NCBI GenBank assembly: GCA_030631125.1
Contig: DAOVLS010000095.1
Coordinates: 1-7,977, forward strand
Direction: 5' to 3'
DNA length: 7,977 nt
DNA from: Planctomycetales bacterium
GTDB taxonomy: Bacteria > Planctomycetota > Phycisphaerae > SM23-33
The position numbers and the translations under genes are program-made. Below are positions 5,271 through 7,977 of this stretch, piece by piece (position 1 is the first letter of the stretch; each line of letters starts with the position of its first letter). The notes beneath the pieces were generated by a model that searched no databases, had not been told where the DNA came from, and saw only the letters and a list, made by a program, of their open reading frames with translations.

Positions 5271-7977
5271 AATTTCGCCATCGTCCTTCGAGGTATTCCT
5301 GAATAGGTTTCACGTCGGGCGTTCCGGCTCGCAGCGCGGCGATACCGTCGGCGACGGCTTCTGCGGCGGTGGCGGTGGTGATCAGCGTGATGCCGTGTGC
5401 GACGGCGTTTATGCGAATGGCCTGTTCATCGGCCCGGGGTCGCCGGCCCGAAGGCGTGTTGATTATCAGGTCAATCCGACCGTTCTTAATCGCATCAACG
5501 ATATGCGGGCTACCCTGGCGGACCTTGTTTATCCGCTCGTTGGAGACGCGGTGGCGGTCGAGGAATTCGCTCGTCCCGTCGGTGGCGATGAGACTGAAAC
5601 CCATTGCTTTCAGGCGGCGGATCGTCGGCAGCAATGCCTGCTTGTCGGCGTCTTTAATCGAGACGAATACCGTACCGCCCGTCGGCAGGTGGGTACCGGC
5701 GGCGATCTGGCTCTTGGCGTAGGCCAGGCCGAAGTCGTTGTCGATTCCCATCACCTCGCCGGTCGATTTCATCTCCGGGCCTAGAACCGCGTCCGTGCCG
5801 GGGAATCGGCTGAACGGGAAAACCGATTCCTTAACGCCGACGTGCGTCAGCGGCGGGCGGGGCTTGTCCAGGCCCATCGACGCGAGTGTCTCGCCCAGCA
5901 TCACCCGCGTGGCGACCTTGGCGATAGGCACGCCGGTAACTTTGCTGACGAACGGGACGGTCCTGCTGGCGCGCGGGTTGACTTCGAGGATGTACAGTTC
6001 CCGCCCGCCGACGGCTGCGAACTGGATGTTCATCAGCCCGCAGACGTCCAATTCCATCGCCAGGTCGCGCGTCGCCCGGCGGATTTCCCCAGCCACCTGC
6101 TCGTCGAGCCGGTGCGGCGGAAGCGCCATTGCCGCATCGCCGGAATGTACGCCGGCGTACTCGATGTGCTCCATAATGCCGGCGATATAGACGTCCGTCC
6201 CGTCAGCCACCGCGTCAACGTCCAGTTCGATGGCGTCTTCAAGGAATTTATCCACAAGCACAGCCGCTCCGTCGGAGGCTTCAAGGGCAGCCCGGACAAA
6301 GTGGCGAAGGTCCTCGTCGGTATAGACGATCTCCATCGCCCGCCCGCCGAGGACGAACGACGGACGGACAATCACCGGATAGCCGATTTCGCCGGCCAGG
6401 TCGAGCGCCTCGGCGACCGATGAAGCCATTCCGTTGCGAGGCTGGCGAATTCCCAGGCGGGAGCACATCTTGCTGAACTGCTCGCGGTCTTCGGCCCGGG
6501 CGATAGAGGCTGGACTTGTTCCGAGAATCGGGACGCCCGCCCCGGCCAGGCCTTCTGCCAGGTTCAGCGGCGTCTGCCCGCCGAACTGGACAATCAGGCC
6601 ACGAGGTTTTTCGCGGTGGACGATTTCGAGTACGTCTTCGAGCGTCAGCGGCTCAAAGTAGAGGCGGTCGGAGGTGTCGTAGTCGGTCGAGACGGTTTCG
6701 GGGTTGCAGTTGACCATGATGGACGGAATGGACATTTCGCGCAAGGCCTCAGCGGCATGAACGCAGCAATAATCGAACTCCAGCCCCTGCCCGATGCGGT
6801 TAGGCCCGCCGCCAAGGATCATCACGCCGGGCTTGTCGGATTGGCGCGTCTCATCCTCGCGTTCGTAGGTCGAATAATAGTAAGGCGTAAAGGCTTCGAA
6901 CTCCCCGCCGCAGGTATCGACGAGTTTGAACACGGCCCGAACGCCGATGATTCTGCGACAGGCTCGGATCCACTCGGGCGACACATGCCAGATGCCGGCA
7001 AGTTGGATATCCGAGTAGCCCCACTGCTTGGCTTTGCGAAGCAGGTTATCGAAGTAGTCTTCGTCGACGTCCTCGTTCCTGGTCTCCTCGGAAACGAGGA
7101 GCAAACTCATCGCGGTCAGCCGCGCTGCCTTCTGGTGGAGTGCTTCCGCTTCTCGCCGTTCTTCTTCGCTCAAGGAGCGATCACTGAGGGCATCCTCGAC
7201 CTTCCTCATCATGCAGGCCCCGAGATTTGTAAGAGCAAGCGCGCCCTCGGCGGTTAAATCCTCCTCGAATTCGACCAATTGTTGGATATTGTCCAGGAAC
7301 CACGGGGCGATTCCGGTCAGTTTGTTGATTTCGTCGATGCTCATTCCCTGCTGCATTGCAAGGCGAATATAGAAGATGCGATCGGAGTTTGGTTTGGTGA
7401 GTTTTTGTCTGATGACGGCAGGGTCGATCTTATCGGCGGGTTCGTCTCGCCCGTCAGCGCCCAGGCCGGCGCGTTTAATCTCCAGACCTCGCAGCGCCTT
7501 CTGAAAGGCCTCCTTGAACGTTCGCCCGATAGCCATTACCTCGCCGACGCTCTTCATGCTGACGGTGAGAAAATCGTCGGCTTCGGGGAATTTCTCGAAG
7601 GTAAATCGCGGAATCTTGACCACGCAGTAGTCGATTGTCGGCTCGAAGCATGCGGGCGTCCGGCGGGTGATGTCGTTGGGGATCTCGTCCAGCGTCATTC
7701 CGATAGCGACCTTCGCGGCGATTTTTGCGATGGGGAAGCCGGTGGCTTTGGACGCCAGGGCCGACGACCGGCTGACTCGCGGGTTCATCTCGATTGCGAC
7801 CATTCGCCCGGTCTTCGGATGGACGGCGAACTGGATATTGCACCCGCCGGTCTCGACTCCGATTTCGCGGACGATTTTGAGCGAGTCGTCCCGCATTTTC
7901 TGGTATTCGCGGTCGGTGAGCGTCTGGGCCGGCGCGACGGTTATCGAATCGCCCGTGTGCACGCCCATCGGGTCGAG
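5260..7977 (-). CDS. carB: Carbamoyl-phosphate synthase large subunit (5' end beyond the window)
   Basis: CarB joins ammonia, released from glutamine by the small subunit CarA, with bicarbonate and two ATP to make carbamoyl phosphate for pyrimidines and arginine. The 905 visible codons enter inside the first ATP-grasp domain. Counting from the internal Met at 7968 (equivalent to E. coli residue 240), the first site shows Q46, E60, N62 and R64 in IEMNPR, matching E. coli Q285, E299 and N301. The oligomerisation domain spans about 165-370. The second synthetase half starts at GGGPNRIGQG (386-395), with its site at Q649, E662 and N664. From about 760 follows the MGS-like allosteric domain with ATDGTS and INTPSGRR. 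Both active sites look intact. About 59 residues are inserted in the oligomerisation domain compared with E. coli. The stop codon lies in a heptad repeat. About 240 N-terminal residues and the start are off the right edge. Confidence 0.97.
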   Translation of the reverse strand, partial: LDPMGVHTGDSITVAPAQTLTDREYQKMRDDSLKIVREIGVETGGCNIQFAVHPKTGRMVAIEMNPRVSRSSALASKATGFPIAKIAAKVAIGMTLDEIPNDITRRTPACFEPTIDYCVVKIPRFTFEKFPEADDFLTVSMKSVGEVMAIGRTFKEAFQKALRGLEIKRAGLGADGRDEPADKIDPAVIRQKLTKPNSDRIFYIRLAMQQGMSIDEINKLTGIAPWFLDNIQQLVEFEEDLTAEGALALTNLGACMMRKVEDALSDRSLSEEERREAEALHQKAARLTAMSLLLVSEETRNEDVDEDYFDNLLRKAKQWGYSDIQLAGIWHVSPEWIRACRRIIGVRAVFKLVDTCGGEFEAFTPYYYSTYEREDETRQSDKPGVMILGGGPNRIGQGLEFDYCCVHAAEALREMSIPSIMVNCNPETVSTDYDTSDRLYFEPLTLEDVLEIVHREKPRGLIVQFGGQTPLNLAEGLAGAGVPILGTSPASIARAEDREQFSKMCSRLGIRQPRNGMASSVAEALDLAGEIGYPVIVRPSFVLGGRAMEIVYTDEDLRHFVRAALEASDGAAVLVDKFLEDAIELDVDAVADGTDVYIAGIMEHIEYAGVHSGDAAMALPPHRLDEQVAGEIRRATRDLAMELDVCGLMNIQFAAVGGRELYILEVNPRASRTVPFVSKVTGVPIAKVATRVMLGETLASMGLDKPRPPLTHVGVKESVFPFSRFPGTDAVLGPEMKSTGEVMGIDNDFGLAYAKSQIAAGTHLPTGGTVFVSIKDADKQALLPTIRRLKAMGFSLIATDGTSEFLDRHRVSNERINKVRQGSPHIVDAIKNGRIDLIINTPSGRRPRADEQAIRINAVAHGITLITTATAAEAVADGIAALRAGTPDVKPIQEYLEGRWRNCNQ

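Noticed and set aside
5369..6423. Several plus-strand frames of 117-193 codons opposite carB
   Set aside because: All are shadows of the strongly conserved carB reading frame on the other strand and show no domain of their own.

Overview
The window carries seven protein-coding loci in two convergent groups and looks like ordinary chromosome from a GC-rich bacterium. I favour a planctomycete-like (Planctomycetota) lineage. The main hint is the C-terminal WGN ... GPNG.DENGGGDDI signature of the locus at 3045-3658, a style I associate with the many pseudopilin-like proteins of that phylum. The dispersed-repeat debris between genes and the use of TTG starts fit, but this assignment is inference and no rRNA or tRNA is present to test it.

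Left half, + strand (218-2961): an unrecognised six-helix membrane protein, glutamine-dependent NAD+ synthetase (nadE) and the tRNA adenosine deaminase tadA. They are packed with a 26-nt overlap and then a 7-nt gap, so they are probably one transcription unit. Upstream (1-217) is non-coding and holds a 20-bp perfect palindrome, a probable dispersed-repeat remnant and a small stem-loop. A stem-loop directly after tadA (2962-2987) sits in the 83-nt convergent gap.

Right half, - strand (7977 down to 3045): the last 905 codons of carB (its 5' end lies outside the window), then an EamA/DMT-family permease interrupted by one in-frame amber codon, then an AMMECR1-family gene (amrA), then a small membrane-anchored pseudopilin-like gene that starts on the ATGA overlap with amrA and is split by an apparent one-base shift at a run of seven G. 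A heptanucleotide-repeat hairpin straddles the carB stop codon.

The intact genes are housekeeping: NAD synthesis, tRNA wobble inosine formation, and carbamoyl phosphate for pyrimidines and arginine. I see no defence system, CRISPR array, prophage, transposase or secondary-metabolite cluster. The points worth a second look are the two broken genes in one apparent operon, an estimated 59-residue insertion in the CarB oligomerisation domain, the heptad repeat at the carB stop, and the histidine-rich membrane protein coupled to nadE. All intergenic stretches are shorter than 300 bases.
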